From Clostridia bacterium (GTDB taxonomy: Bacteria; Bacillota; Clostridia; Christensenellales; Aristaeellaceae): a stretch of DNA of 64,000 bases. The notes under the pieces were generated by a model, which made no database searches, was not told where the DNA came from, and saw only the letters and a list, made by a program, of their open reading frames with translations. The stretch's first letter is position 1. Every line of letters begins with the position of its first letter. A program made the translations under genes and the position numbers. The DNA lies in contig JAUMVG010000007.1 in NCBI GenBank assembly GCA_030530315.1, positions 1 to 64,000 on the forward strand. Reading direction: 5' to 3'. Positions 45,609 through 54,300 of this stretch are shown in pieces.

Positions 45609-47567
45609 ATGGGCGGTTTGCTGATCCTGATGGGCTATTTGCTGTGCGGCTGCGTGCTGATGGACGCCCTCGTCCCCGGGGCGCAGAGGCTGAACCGGCT
45701 GTGGCTCGGCCTCTGCGCGGGCCTGATGCTGATGATGTGGCTGCCCGCGCTGCTCGCTTTCTTTCTCCGCTTCACGCTTGCGGCCCAGCTTCTGGGCCTG
45801 GCCCTCGCCGCGGCCCTCGCCGGCGGCTTCGCGGCACTGAAGCGGGGCGTCCGGCGCGAGCGCCGCTGGATGGACATGCCCCTGTGGCTGCCCCTGGCGC
45901 TGATCCTGCCGCTGGCGCTGCTGGGCGGCTGGCTCCAGTACACCCACACCCTGAGAAACGTGAACGGCGCGCTGCACGTGGGCCAGTCCACCTACGGCGA
46001 CCTGTGCCTGCACCTGGGCATCGCCACCAGCCTGAGAAACGCCGCTTTCCCGCCGGACTACTCCCTTCTGCCCGGGACCCTGCTGGGCTATCCCTTCCTG
46101 GGCGACAGCATGGCGACCACGATGCTGCTCTGCGGCGGCGGGCTCACCTTCAGCTACGTGCTGACGGGCACGCTGATGATGGTCCTGGTCACCACCGGCT
46201 TCGTGCTGTTCTGCTGGGAGCTGACCCGCAATGCCGCCGCCACCGTGGTGGCCACCGCGCTGATGTTCGTCAACGGCGGCCTGGGCTTCCTCTACGCGCT
46301 GGACGGGATCTGGAAGGATTCCACCGCCTTCCGGCAGATCTTCACCGGCTTCTACGCCACCCCCACCAACCAGCCCGCGCTGAACCTCCGGTGGGTCAAC
46401 GTGATCTGCGACATGATGGTGCCCCAGCGCACGCTGCTCACCGGCTGGATGGCCCTGCTCCCGGCGCTGTGGCTGCTGGTAACGGCCGCGCGGGACCGGG
46501 ACGCCCGGCGCTTTGCCCTGCTGGGCGTCTGGGCGGGCGGCATGCCGATGATCCACACCCACTCCTTCCTGGCCCTGGGGCTGGTCAGCGTCGGCGCGGT
46601 GGTCTACTCCACGCTGCGCGCCCCCTCCGCCCGGCTCGCGGAGCCCGACGACCCCGCCTCCAAGGCTCGGACCTTTTCCCGCTTTGCCCTCTACGGCGTC
46701 ATCGCCGTCGCCCTCGCCCTGCCCCAGCTGCTCACCTGGTCGGTGCCTCAGACCGTCAACGGCGGGTCGCTCCGCTTCCGGTTCAACTGGGTCAACAACC
46801 GGGGCGACGGCCGGCTGATCGACGGCTACTGCTGGTTCTGGATCAAGAACGTGGGCCTGATCTGGCTGATGATGGTCCCGGCGGCTCTGACCGGCGAGCG
46901 AAACCCCCGGGGCAGCTCCGACGCGCCCCGCACCGGCGACCTCACCCGGATGCTGGGCCTCGGCGCGCTGATCGTGTACGTCGTCGCCGAGCTGATCCAG
47001 TTCCAGCCCAACGAGTACGACAACAACAAGCTGTTCTACGCGGCCTACATGGTCATGATGCCGGCCATGGGCCTTTACCTGGTGAACCTGTGGCGCCGCC
47101 TGCGGGGCGTGCGCGGCAGGGCGCTGCTGGCCGCCGCGTTCCTGCTGGCCTCCACCCTCTCCGGCGGGCTGTCCATCGCCCGGGAGGTCGTCTCCGACTA
47201 CCGGCTGTTCAGCCGGGAGGAGGCCGACGCCGCCCGCTTCGTGGAGGAGAACACGCCCCAGGACGCCGTGTTCCTGACCGGCAACCAGCACAACAACGCC
47301 GTGGCCGCGCTGGCGGGCCGCCGCATCGTCTGCGGCACCGGCAGCTACCTCTACTTCCACGGCATCGACTACTCCGTCCAGCAGTGGGACGAGCGCGCCA
47401 TGTTGGAGCGCCCCGGCGAATCCCAGGCGCTGCTGGAGGCCTACGGCGTCGCCTATGCCTACATCTCCAGCTATGAACGGACGAACTTCGCCGTGGACGA
47501 GGCCTGGTTTGCCGACAACGCCGAGCTGGTGTTCGCCGAGGGCGACGTGTGCGTCTACCGGCTGTAG
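45609..47567 (+). CDS. Polytopic membrane protein, possible GT-C-fold glycosyltransferase
   Basis: The protein has 652 residues with about a dozen hydrophobic segments. An outer loop after the third or fourth helix holds TYGDLCLHLGIATSL and GYPFLGDS, similar in style to the acidic first loop of GT-C glycosyltransferases and DUF2298-like proteins. The C-terminal 110 residues (FSREEADAARFVEENTP and GTGSYLYFHGID) are a soluble domain seen in such envelope proteins. Sugar substrate and acceptor cannot be read. GGAGG lies six bases before the ATG. Confidence 0.75.
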   Translation: MGGLLILMGYLLCGCVLMDALVPGAQRLNRLWLGLCAGLMLMMWLPALLAFFLRFTLAAQLLGLALAAALAGGFAALKRGVRRERRWMDMPLWLPLALILPLALLGGWLQYTHTLRNVNGALHVGQSTYGDLCLHLGIATSLRNAAFPPDYSLLPGTLLGYPFLGDSMATTMLLCGGGLTFSYVLTGTLMMVLVTTGFVLFCWELTRNAAATVVATALMFVNGGLGFLYALDGIWKDSTAFRQIFTGFYATPTNQPALNLRWVNVICDMMVPQRTLLTGWMALLPALWLLVTAARDRDARRFALLGVWAGGMPMIHTHSFLALGLVSVGAVVYSTLRAPSARLAEPDDPASKARTFSRFALYGVIAVALALPQLLTWSVPQTVNGGSLRFRFNWVNNRGDGRLIDGYCWFWIKNVGLIWLMMVPAALTGERNPRGSSDAPRTGDLTRMLGLGALIVYVVAELIQFQPNEYDNNKLFYAAYMVMMPAMGLYLVNLWRRLRGVRGRALLAAAFLLASTLSGGLSIAREVVSDYRLFSREEADAARFVEENTPQDAVFLTGNQHNNAVAALAGRRIVCGTGSYLYFHGIDYSVQQWDERAMLERPGESQALLEAYGVAYAYISSYERTNFAVDEAWFADNAELVFAEGDVCVYRL

Positions 47568-47631
47568 CGCCGGCGAGGCCTCCGGGCTTTCATCGGAATT
47601 CCACGCAAACTTATTGTTCTTCGTATTGTAA

Positions 47632-47659
47632 TTCTACGGAGATTGTTATAGAATATAAT
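47632..47659 (+). promoter_or_regulatory. Possible promoter of the lipoprotein gene
   Basis: TATAAT at 47654-47659 in an AT-rich stretch, with a weak TTCTAC (47632-47637) 16 bases upstream. The start is 94 bases downstream. Confidence 0.45.
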
Positions 47660-47752
47660 TGTAATAATATGAAATGTTTTGGCCATCGCAACCGGGCGCG
47701 GCGCAATCGCGTCTATTGGGATGGAAGATACAGCCAATTCGGAGGGTATAAA

Positions 47753-49615
47753 ATGAGAAACGCGAAGATCGGGGCGCTGGCCTTGGCGGGGGCGGGCATC
47801 TGCCTGCTGCTGTCCGGCTGCGGCGCGATTGACGAGGACATTCTGAATACCCAGGCCAATACCTCCGTGGAGATCAGCGTGCCCTATGCCACGGCCACGC
47901 CCCTGCCGGAGAACATGGCCGCGCCCGAGGCCATCGTCATCGATTCGGACGGCAACGTCACCCTGAACGACAGCTCGGTCATCGAGGGCGACTTCCAGTC
48001 CGTCCACGATCAGGAGCAGCAGACGGAGTACCGCAGCCTCAGCCTGGGCAACACGGGCATCGCCGTGCAGGCGCTGCAGCTGCGCCTGCGGGACCTGGGC
48101 TATTTCAACGGCGAGGTCTCGGGCCTGTTCGACTCCGAGACCGAGGCCGCCGTGAAGCGCTTCGAGCAGACCTACGGCACCATGCAGACCGGCGTCGCCA
48201 CGGCGAAGCTGCAGCTGAAGCTGTTCGCCGCCAGCGCCCCGGCCTACGGCACCGAGGAATACAACATCGCCGTCGTCTCCCAGTACCAGATCCTTCGCCC
48301 CGGCGCGGTGGGCAGCTCCGTCTACGCTCTGCAGCAGCGCTTGAAGAACCTGGACTACCCCATCACCGAGCTGACGGGCGTGTTCGACGAGCAGACCTCC
48401 CACTGCGTGCAGCTGTTCTACGCCGCCTACGGCCTGGCCGCCAGCGACGTGGCCAACGTGGCCATGCAGCGCGAGCTTTACGCTGACACCGCCCGCCGCT
48501 ACGACCCCAGCGTGCAGCTGGTCCCCGATGGGGCCGAGGACGCGGAGAACGCGGGCCAGGTGCCCATCGTGATCCCCGAGGACGACGGCGAGATCGACGA
48601 ATCCACCGCCATCGCCCTGGGCAACTCCGGCACCCGGGTCTCCCAGATCCAGCAGCGCCTCATCGCCCTGGGCTACATGGACAACGGCGGCGACACCGGC
48701 GTGTTCGACCAGGCCACCCAGGAGGCCGTGAACCGCTTCCTCTCCGCCATCGGCCGCACGCCCAACGGCATGCTCTCCCTGGACATGCAGGAGTTCCTGC
48801 TCTCCGGCAACGCCCCGGCCTTCGGCGGCGTGTTCACCATCGCCGACTACCAGGATCTGAACGTGGGCGACAGCGGCGAGGCCGTGATGAACCTGCAGCG
48901 CCGCCTGGTGGAGCTGGGCTACGCCAACGGCACGCCCAACGGCGAATACGGCCAGGCCACCATCAGCGCCGTGGCCTTCTACCAACAGTGCAACGGCCTC
49001 GAGCCGGACGGCATCGCCACCGCGTGGCTGCAATCGGTGCTGTTCAGCAACCAGGCCCTCACCTATGAGCAGACCCAGCAGGCCCGGGAGGATCGGGAGG
49101 ACGCCCCGGAGCAGGACGCCGACACCCTGTTCTTCAACCTGATGGTGGGCTCCACGGGCAGCGCCGTGCAGGCCCTGCAGGACCGGCTGGTGGAGCTGGG
49201 CTACCTGGAGCGCGCCACCGGCATCTATGACGAGGACACCCGCGCCGCCGTCATGGCCACCCAGAGCGTGATCGGCGTGCTCGCCACCGGCGAGGCCTCC
49301 GCCTCCTACCAGCGCTACCTGTTCAGCAAGGCCGTCCCCAGCGCCTCCGTGCGCTTCGAGCCCACCGGCGCGGAGTACACCGCCCTGCGCCCCGGCGACG
49401 CCGGCGAAGCCGTCACCGACCTGCAGCGCAGGCTGTGGCAGCTGGGCTTCCTGGACCGTGCCGACATCGAGGACAGCATCGGCACCTACAACGAGGCCAC
49501 CCGCCTGGCCGTGGTCAGCGCCCAGCTGAAGATGGGCTACACCAGCGCCGACGGCATCGCCGGCATCGAATTCCAGAGCTTCCTGTTCTCCCGCTACGGC
49601 AACCTGCTCAAGTAG
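47753..49615 (+). CDS. Lipoprotein with six peptidoglycan-binding-like repeats
   Basis: The protein has 620 residues. The lipobox LLSGC near residue 22 marks a lipoprotein. After a 70-residue linker come six repeats of about 80 residues of the PG_binding_1 type, each with a (L/V)G-x-x-G-x-x-V-x-x-L-Q-x-R-L pattern and a T-G-x-(F/Y)-(D/N/G) motif (for example SLGNTGIAVQALQLRLRDLG and RPGDAGEAVTDLQRRLWQLG). No catalytic domain is present. It probably tethers the membrane to the cell wall or acts as a scaffold. The start at 47753 has GGAGGG upstream. Confidence 0.88.
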   Translation: MRNAKIGALALAGAGICLLLSGCGAIDEDILNTQANTSVEISVPYATATPLPENMAAPEAIVIDSDGNVTLNDSSVIEGDFQSVHDQEQQTEYRSLSLGNTGIAVQALQLRLRDLGYFNGEVSGLFDSETEAAVKRFEQTYGTMQTGVATAKLQLKLFAASAPAYGTEEYNIAVVSQYQILRPGAVGSSVYALQQRLKNLDYPITELTGVFDEQTSHCVQLFYAAYGLAASDVANVAMQRELYADTARRYDPSVQLVPDGAEDAENAGQVPIVIPEDDGEIDESTAIALGNSGTRVSQIQQRLIALGYMDNGGDTGVFDQATQEAVNRFLSAIGRTPNGMLSLDMQEFLLSGNAPAFGGVFTIADYQDLNVGDSGEAVMNLQRRLVELGYANGTPNGEYGQATISAVAFYQQCNGLEPDGIATAWLQSVLFSNQALTYEQTQQAREDREDAPEQDADTLFFNLMVGSTGSAVQALQDRLVELGYLERATGIYDEDTRAAVMATQSVIGVLATGEASASYQRYLFSKAVPSASVRFEPTGAEYTALRPGDAGEAVTDLQRRLWQLGFLDRADIEDSIGTYNEATRLAVVSAQLKMGYTSADGIAGIEFQSFLFSRYGNLLK

Positions 49616-49727
49616 GCGGGCGCGGAACGGGGGCAGCATTAATTCAAAACAGTTGTCAAAGATCCTGTGGCTTCGCATAGCGTCGACCGGCGCGTCGTGT
49701 CAATGCCATCTGTGAAGAACCACTGAA

Positions 49728-49767
49728 AAGCCCCGCGGAAGCGGCATTCCTGCCGCCCGCGGGGCTT
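49728..49767. terminator. Bidirectional terminator between convergent genes
   Basis: AAGCCCCGCGG/CCGCGGGGCTT encloses a second stem GCGGCA/TGCCGC. TTTTCAG follows on the minus strand. It lies between the lipoprotein gene and the LRR gene. Confidence 0.75.
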
Positions 49768-49849
49768 GTGCTTTGATAGGATGGCCGGGGAGCTAAAGCG
49801 CCTCCCGGGGTATTGGTCCGAGCGGACCCGCCGGGGCTCCTGCCAATCG

Positions 49850-51730
49850 CTACGGGTTGGAGTCCTCGAAGGGGATGTACTGGCCGGTCTCGTACATCTG
49901 CACCAGCGTGTCGTAGTGGGAGTGCTTGCGCCAGCCCTTGCTGGTGGAGCCGTGGCCCTCGACGTTGATCTTGCACTTCGGCAGCGCCTTCTGCAGGTCG
50001 GCCAGCTGGGCACCGCTCAGCCGGCAGCCGCCGATCCACAGCCGCTTCAAAGTCTTGATGGACTTCAGCGGCTTGTAGTTGTCATAGATGGGGTTGAAGA
50101 AGATGTTCAGGTCCATCAGCTTCTTGAGCTCCGTCAGGGGCGTCAGGTCGGTGATGTCGTTCAGGAACAGCTCCACATACTCCAGGTCCTTGAAGTTGGA
50201 GATCTCCGCGATGTTGGTCAGCTTGTTGTCCGCCATGATCAGCACCCGCAGCTTCGTCAGGTGCTCGAAGTTCTCCAGGCTGGTGATGTGGTTGTGGCCC
50301 AGGTCCAGCATCATCAGGTCGGTGCAGTAGCGCAGCGCCTTGAAGGTGTCATCGTTGTAGCCGTAGCGGTTGCCGGTGCCCAGGGCCGTGGTGAAGGCCG
50401 TGGCGTCCGTGCGCAGGCGGTAATGGCCGAACTCGATCCACCAGATGAACTTGATCTCCGGGTGGGCGTCGAACAGCTGCCCCATCTCGTCCTCGGAGAG
50501 GCCGCAGTCGCACATGGACACCTTCACCAGGTTCGGCATCTTGGCCAGACAGCGCTCCATCGCCTCCACGCTGGGCACAGGCGCGTTGTCCAGGTTCAAC
50601 TCGGTGTCGGAGTTGGTCATCTTCTTCCCGAAGGCTTCGAAGGTATACAGCAGCTTCTGGCTGTCCACGTTGGCCAGGAGGACGTCCGCCTGGTCCTCGG
50701 TGAGCAGCACGCCCCGGGCGTCCACGCTGACCAGGTTGGGCATGTAGTCAAAGAACGCCACGTAGGCCATCAGGTCCTCGAAGGAGCCGGAGACGGACAG
50801 CGCCGTGTCCTCGGTGGTCATGGTGCCGGAGGGCACCTGGCAGGTGAAGGTGAAGTCGATCTGCGGGTGGCTGTTGCACAGGGCGGAGACCTCCTCCGCC
50901 GTGGCGGGCGTGCCCCGCAGGTCCACGCTGCGCACCGAGGGCAGCAGCGAAAGCGCCGCGTGAATGGTGTTCACGTCCATCGGCGCGCCCTGCAGGTCCA
51001 TGGACTCCGTGTCCAGCGCGTAGCGGGTGCCCAGCAGCGGCACGCAGTAGTTGAAGCGCTTCTCCGGGTTGGTCTCCAGCAGCTCCCGCAGCTCCGCCAC
51101 GGTCAGGTTCAGGTTCGTCACGTCCACCGAGCTGGCTTCGCTGTCGAAGTACATCTCGTGGATCGGCACGCTCCAGCGGATGCTGCATCCCGGCAGCGCG
51201 GCGGCCAGCGCATCGTGCTCGGCCTGGTCAAAGGCGTAGTTCTCCCGGATGTCCAGCCGCTTCAGGGACGTGATCTCTTGGATCGGCGTAAAATCCGTCA
51301 CCGTGGAGCCGCGCATGTCCAGCTCCTCCAGGCGCATCATGTGGTCAAAGAGGAAGGGATAGCGGTCCGTCACCCGCATCTGGGTGGTCACCGCGTAGCG
51401 GGGCATCGGCCCCTCCTCCGTGTTCACGAAGAAGTGCTCGGCGAAGCCGCCCACGGCCAGCGCGAAGCACAGCACCGCCAACACCGCGAAGACCCACCGC
51501 GGCACCGGCAGGTTGACCCACAGCACCACCGACACCAGCAGCATCAGCGCGGCCGCAGCGCCCATCAGCAGCGTGCCCAGGCTCAGCCCCAGAAAGCGAA
51601 CGAGAACGCCCACGCCGACGGCCAAAATGACAACCAGCACCCCGATGACCCGGCGCTTGGTCATCGCCCGACGCTTTGTCCGGGCGTGCTCGCCGGCCCT
51701 GTCCGGCCTCTGTTCCGCAGCCTGCTTCAT
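49850..51730 (-). CDS. Membrane protein with leucine-rich repeats
   Basis: The protein has 626 residues. A basic N-terminus leads into two or three membrane segments (about 27-100). The remainder, probably outside, holds irregular leucine-rich repeats: LEELDMRG and LKRLDIREN near the start, then a continuous block (LMMLDLGHNHITSLENF, LRVLIMADNKLTNIAEI, LEYVELFLNDITDLTPL, LMDLNIFFNPI) around residues 460-560. It is likely a protein-binding surface receptor. AGGAG lies eight bases upstream of the ATG. Confidence 0.85.
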   Translation of the reverse strand: MKQAAEQRPDRAGEHARTKRRAMTKRRVIGVLVVILAVGVGVLVRFLGLSLGTLLMGAAAALMLLVSVVLWVNLPVPRWVFAVLAVLCFALAVGGFAEHFFVNTEEGPMPRYAVTTQMRVTDRYPFLFDHMMRLEELDMRGSTVTDFTPIQEITSLKRLDIRENYAFDQAEHDALAAALPGCSIRWSVPIHEMYFDSEASSVDVTNLNLTVAELRELLETNPEKRFNYCVPLLGTRYALDTESMDLQGAPMDVNTIHAALSLLPSVRSVDLRGTPATAEEVSALCNSHPQIDFTFTCQVPSGTMTTEDTALSVSGSFEDLMAYVAFFDYMPNLVSVDARGVLLTEDQADVLLANVDSQKLLYTFEAFGKKMTNSDTELNLDNAPVPSVEAMERCLAKMPNLVKVSMCDCGLSEDEMGQLFDAHPEIKFIWWIEFGHYRLRTDATAFTTALGTGNRYGYNDDTFKALRYCTDLMMLDLGHNHITSLENFEHLTKLRVLIMADNKLTNIAEISNFKDLEYVELFLNDITDLTPLTELKKLMDLNIFFNPIYDNYKPLKSIKTLKRLWIGGCRLSGAQLADLQKALPKCKINVEGHGSTSKGWRKHSHYDTLVQMYETGQYIPFEDSNP

Positions 51731-51790
51731 TCTCGATTCTCCTGACCTCGTATATTCCGTAACGCGCGGTGCGCAAATCTATCCGATTAC

Positions 51791-51819
51791 ATTATAATTT
51801 CTTTTTTGTCATTTTTCAA
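51791..51819 (-). promoter_or_regulatory. Promoter of the LRR gene
   Basis: TTGAAA (51819-51814), a 17-bp spacer and TATAAT (51796-51791) on the minus strand. Confidence 0.75.
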
Positions 51820-51889
51820 GCATACTTTGTTAATCATTTTGAGCGCGGTTCCGATGACCGCCGCGCTTTCCTTTTCCGGCGGGATGCGC

Positions 51890-51895
51890 TATAAT
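51890..51895 (+). promoter_or_regulatory. -10 box for the 51959 gene
   Basis: TATAAT in the context GCGCTATAATGGGAA, 64 bases before the start. The -35 region is weak (CTTTCC). An AGCGCGG/CCGCGCT hairpin with a T-rich tail lies just upstream at 51842-51875. Confidence 0.5.
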
Positions 51896-51958
51896 GGGAA
51901 ATAGTATCAAGCGCATTCCCCGGGAGGCCTTCCCGGTCGGCATACAGGAGGTCCCGTC

Positions 51959-52888
51959 ATGGCTGGCAAACCCCTCACCCGCGCCCAGCGGCGCGCCCTG
52001 GAGCGCAGGAAGCGCAGGCGCAGGCAGATCATCGTCGCCGCGCTGATCGCGGCGGTGCTCCTGGCCGGAGTCCTCTATTTCGCGCTGCGAAGGCCCGCCC
52101 GGGACGAAGCCGCGACACCCGCCCCCGTCGAAGCCGCACCGACCACGGAGGCCCTGCCCGACCAGGCGGATGCCCCCGCCGGCGAACCGCCGGCGGAACA
52201 GGCGGCATCCCCCGCGGGGAATGCGGACGCCGGCCAGCCGGAGTCCGCGGAAGCGGTCCATGAGACCACCACGCCCACGCAGCAGCCCACCGAGGCCCCC
52301 ACCCCCGAGCCCACGCCCCGGGTCACGCCCATTCCCGGCACCCAGCCGGACGTGGTTTCCTTCTACACGCCGAGCAAGGGCAGCTACTCCCCCCGGGTGC
52401 GCATGGGCGAGACCTACTCCGCCCCGTGGAAGAAGGGCAAGGACATCGGCAGCTTCGAGGTCATCGCCTCTGACGCCGACCGGCTGGAGGGCTCCTTCTT
52501 CGGCGACATCTTCGGCGCGGCCTGGACGGCCTTCCCCGACGCGGACAGCTGCAAGATCGGCTATACCCTGCGCTACACCCTGGACGACGGCACGGAGATC
52601 CGCTACTCCATGCTCTCCCCCGCCCACATCGAGCACACCGAGTACATCGAATGCTGGCTCTACGACGACTACCACCGCAAGCCCCACAAGTTCTACTCCC
52701 ACCTGAAGTCGTCCTCGATGAAGCCCGGGACGCTGATCACCTCCATCAAGCTCACCGCCGGCAAGCAGATCAGCCACGTGACGGACATCTGGCTCACCGC
52801 CTACATCTGCTCCTCGCTGGACGACTTCGACGCCGACCACAACTACATCGGCGACACCTCCTGCACCATCCACATACTGAAGTCGTGA
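51959..52888 (+). CDS. Membrane-anchored protein with Pro/Ala/Thr-rich linker, unknown
   Basis: The protein has 309 residues. A very basic cytoplasmic start (LTRAQRRALERRKRRRRQ) precedes one membrane segment (about 23-45). A Pro/Ala/Glu/Thr linker (about 48-128) leads to a C-terminal extracellular domain of about 175 residues, starting FYTPSKGSYSPRVRM. I do not recognise the domain. The basic tail resembles that of the phosphodiester glycosidases at 54301 and 56607. AGGAGG lies upstream. Confidence 0.75.
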   Translation: MAGKPLTRAQRRALERRKRRRRQIIVAALIAAVLLAGVLYFALRRPARDEAATPAPVEAAPTTEALPDQADAPAGEPPAEQAASPAGNADAGQPESAEAVHETTTPTQQPTEAPTPEPTPRVTPIPGTQPDVVSFYTPSKGSYSPRVRMGETYSAPWKKGKDIGSFEVIASDADRLEGSFFGDIFGAAWTAFPDADSCKIGYTLRYTLDDGTEIRYSMLSPAHIEHTEYIECWLYDDYHRKPHKFYSHLKSSSMKPGTLITSIKLTAGKQISHVTDIWLTAYICSSLDDFDADHNYIGDTSCTIHILKS

Positions 52889-52917
52889 GGCGCGCGAGGG
52901 GTCTCAACACATACAAA

Positions 52918-52946
52918 AGGCGCTGTCTCGCTCTGAGGCAGCGCCT
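52918..52946 (+). terminator. Hairpin after the 51959 gene
   Basis: AGGCGCTG/CAGCGCCT stem with a CTC/GAG extension, 30 bases after the stop; a short TTTCTT follows. Confidence 0.6.
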
Positions 52947-52978
52947 GAATGATGTTTCTTCACATTTGGGGGAATAGC

Positions 52979-53036
52979 GACCTCTCAGTCACAGACTGCG
53001 GCTGTGACTGCTCGCCCTTACAGGGGCCAGGGGAGA
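52979..53036. repeat. CCTCTCAGTC-type dispersed repeat
   Basis: CCTCTCAGTCACAG faces CTGTGACTG in a hairpin, followed by CTCGCCCTTACAGGGGCCAGGGGAG. It is like intergenic elements I recall from many gut Firmicutes. Just beyond it, 53097-53117 carries TTCCCTGTTCCC repeats. Confidence 0.65.
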
Positions 53037-53123
53037 ATTAATTCCCGCATCACGCCTTGAAGAAGGTAGGGGCAGGATCGCGGCAGCCGCTATTCCTTTT
53101 CCCTGTTCCCTGTTCCCTCTCAC

Positions 53124-54290
53124 TCAATAGATCTGCAAATTGTACAGCATGCCCTTGCCATTCTGCCGGATCACGCAGAAGGTATAGGCCGTGGGGAACA
53201 CCTTGTCGCCGGCCTTGGTCTTCAGGATGTAGTCGAAGGACACGTGGCAGGTGAAGCAGTCTTCAGACAGCACGTAGAACTCCGAAACCTCCTGGTTCGC
53301 GAAGGAGACCTTGCTGTGGGGCGTGGCGAACTTGTTGCTCAGGTTATCGAAGATCGTCCGGGCGGGGCTGTTCGGCGCGCAGTACCTCAGGATCTTCTTC
53401 TTGGAGGCGTCCTTGGAGGTGAACTTGGCCACCTGCTGGGCCAGGGCGTAGGCCGCCTCGGCATACTGGTCGCGGTAGGCCGTATCCTCCTTCGGCGCGC
53501 AGGACCAGGTGTAGGGCTTGTCCTCCGCGGGCGTGAGGGTTGCCGCCGCGCCGGTCTCGTCCGTGGCGGCCAGCGCCGGGTTCTCGTTGGTGACCGCGAA
53601 GTAGTACTCGGTCAGCATCGGGTTCTGGACGCCCTCGGGCAAAAAGCCCGTCTCGAACAGGTTCTTCGGCGTCACGATGGCGTTGTCCTCGGACAGCTGC
53701 ACGCCGTCCACGGTCACCGCGTAGCCGCTGGGCACCGTCACCCGGCATTCGTAGGTCGGCGCGGGCGTCGCCTCGGGCTCCGGCTCCGCCGTGGTCTCGG
53801 GCTCGGGCTCCGGCTCGGGCTGCTCCAGCTGCACGTGGGTGGTCACGGAGCCCAGCCGCCACAGCCGGGTCCCCCGGCGGGTCGTCTCCCCGCTGGGCAC
53901 CAGCGTGAAGGTGGCAAAGCGCTCGCCGTCCAGCGTGACGGCGTAACGGCGCTCGTTCTCGTCAGTGGAGAAGGCCTCCGACCACTCCAGCATCCGGCCC
54001 TCGGTCAGCTCCTGCATGCTCTGCACGTAGAACGCCCGGTCGCCCTGGGCGATGTTCGCCGCGGAGCTGTCCAGCTCGTAGAGGCTCTCGAAGTCGGACA
54101 CCTCGAACAGGCGGGCCACGTCCTCGGCCACATAGATCGGCTGGGCGGACTCATACTCCGCCAGCATGCCCCGCAGCCACACGGTTCCCACGGCGATACC
54201 CACCAGCGCCAGGGCCACCACCGCGAAGTACACCCGGTAGAACGTGCTGCGGAATATGCTTTTTTTCTTCTTTCTGCTGCTTCTGCTCAT
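53124..54290 (-). CDS. Membrane-anchored partner protein, copy 2, unknown family
   Basis: The protein has 388 residues. A basic tail and one membrane segment (about 15-40) precede a long extracellular part. It is a clear paralogue of the 55476-56594 product: STFYRVYFA, VTLDGERFATFTLVPSGET, the W-x-x-GSVTT motif and the C-terminal VSEFYVLSEDCFTC with PTAYT are shared. A Glu/Pro-repeat linker (about 155-178) is unique to this copy. I recognise no named domain. It follows the phosphodiester glycosidase gene by ten bases, so the two products probably work together. Confidence 0.8.
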   Translation of the reverse strand: MSRSSRKKKKSIFRSTFYRVYFAVVALALVGIAVGTVWLRGMLAEYESAQPIYVAEDVARLFEVSDFESLYELDSSAANIAQGDRAFYVQSMQELTEGRMLEWSEAFSTDENERRYAVTLDGERFATFTLVPSGETTRRGTRLWRLGSVTTHVQLEQPEPEPEPETTAEPEPEATPAPTYECRVTVPSGYAVTVDGVQLSEDNAIVTPKNLFETGFLPEGVQNPMLTEYYFAVTNENPALAATDETGAAATLTPAEDKPYTWSCAPKEDTAYRDQYAEAAYALAQQVAKFTSKDASKKKILRYCAPNSPARTIFDNLSNKFATPHSKVSFANQEVSEFYVLSEDCFTCHVSFDYILKTKAGDKVFPTAYTFCVIRQNGKGMLYNLQIY

Positions 54291-54300
54291 AACGCCTCCG

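Noticed and set aside
51842..51875. A terminator-like hairpin (AGCGCGG/CCGCGCT with TTCCTTTT) between the divergent LRR and 51959 genes.
   Set aside because: No plus-strand gene precedes it, so it has nothing obvious to terminate; kept only as a note in the promoter entry.
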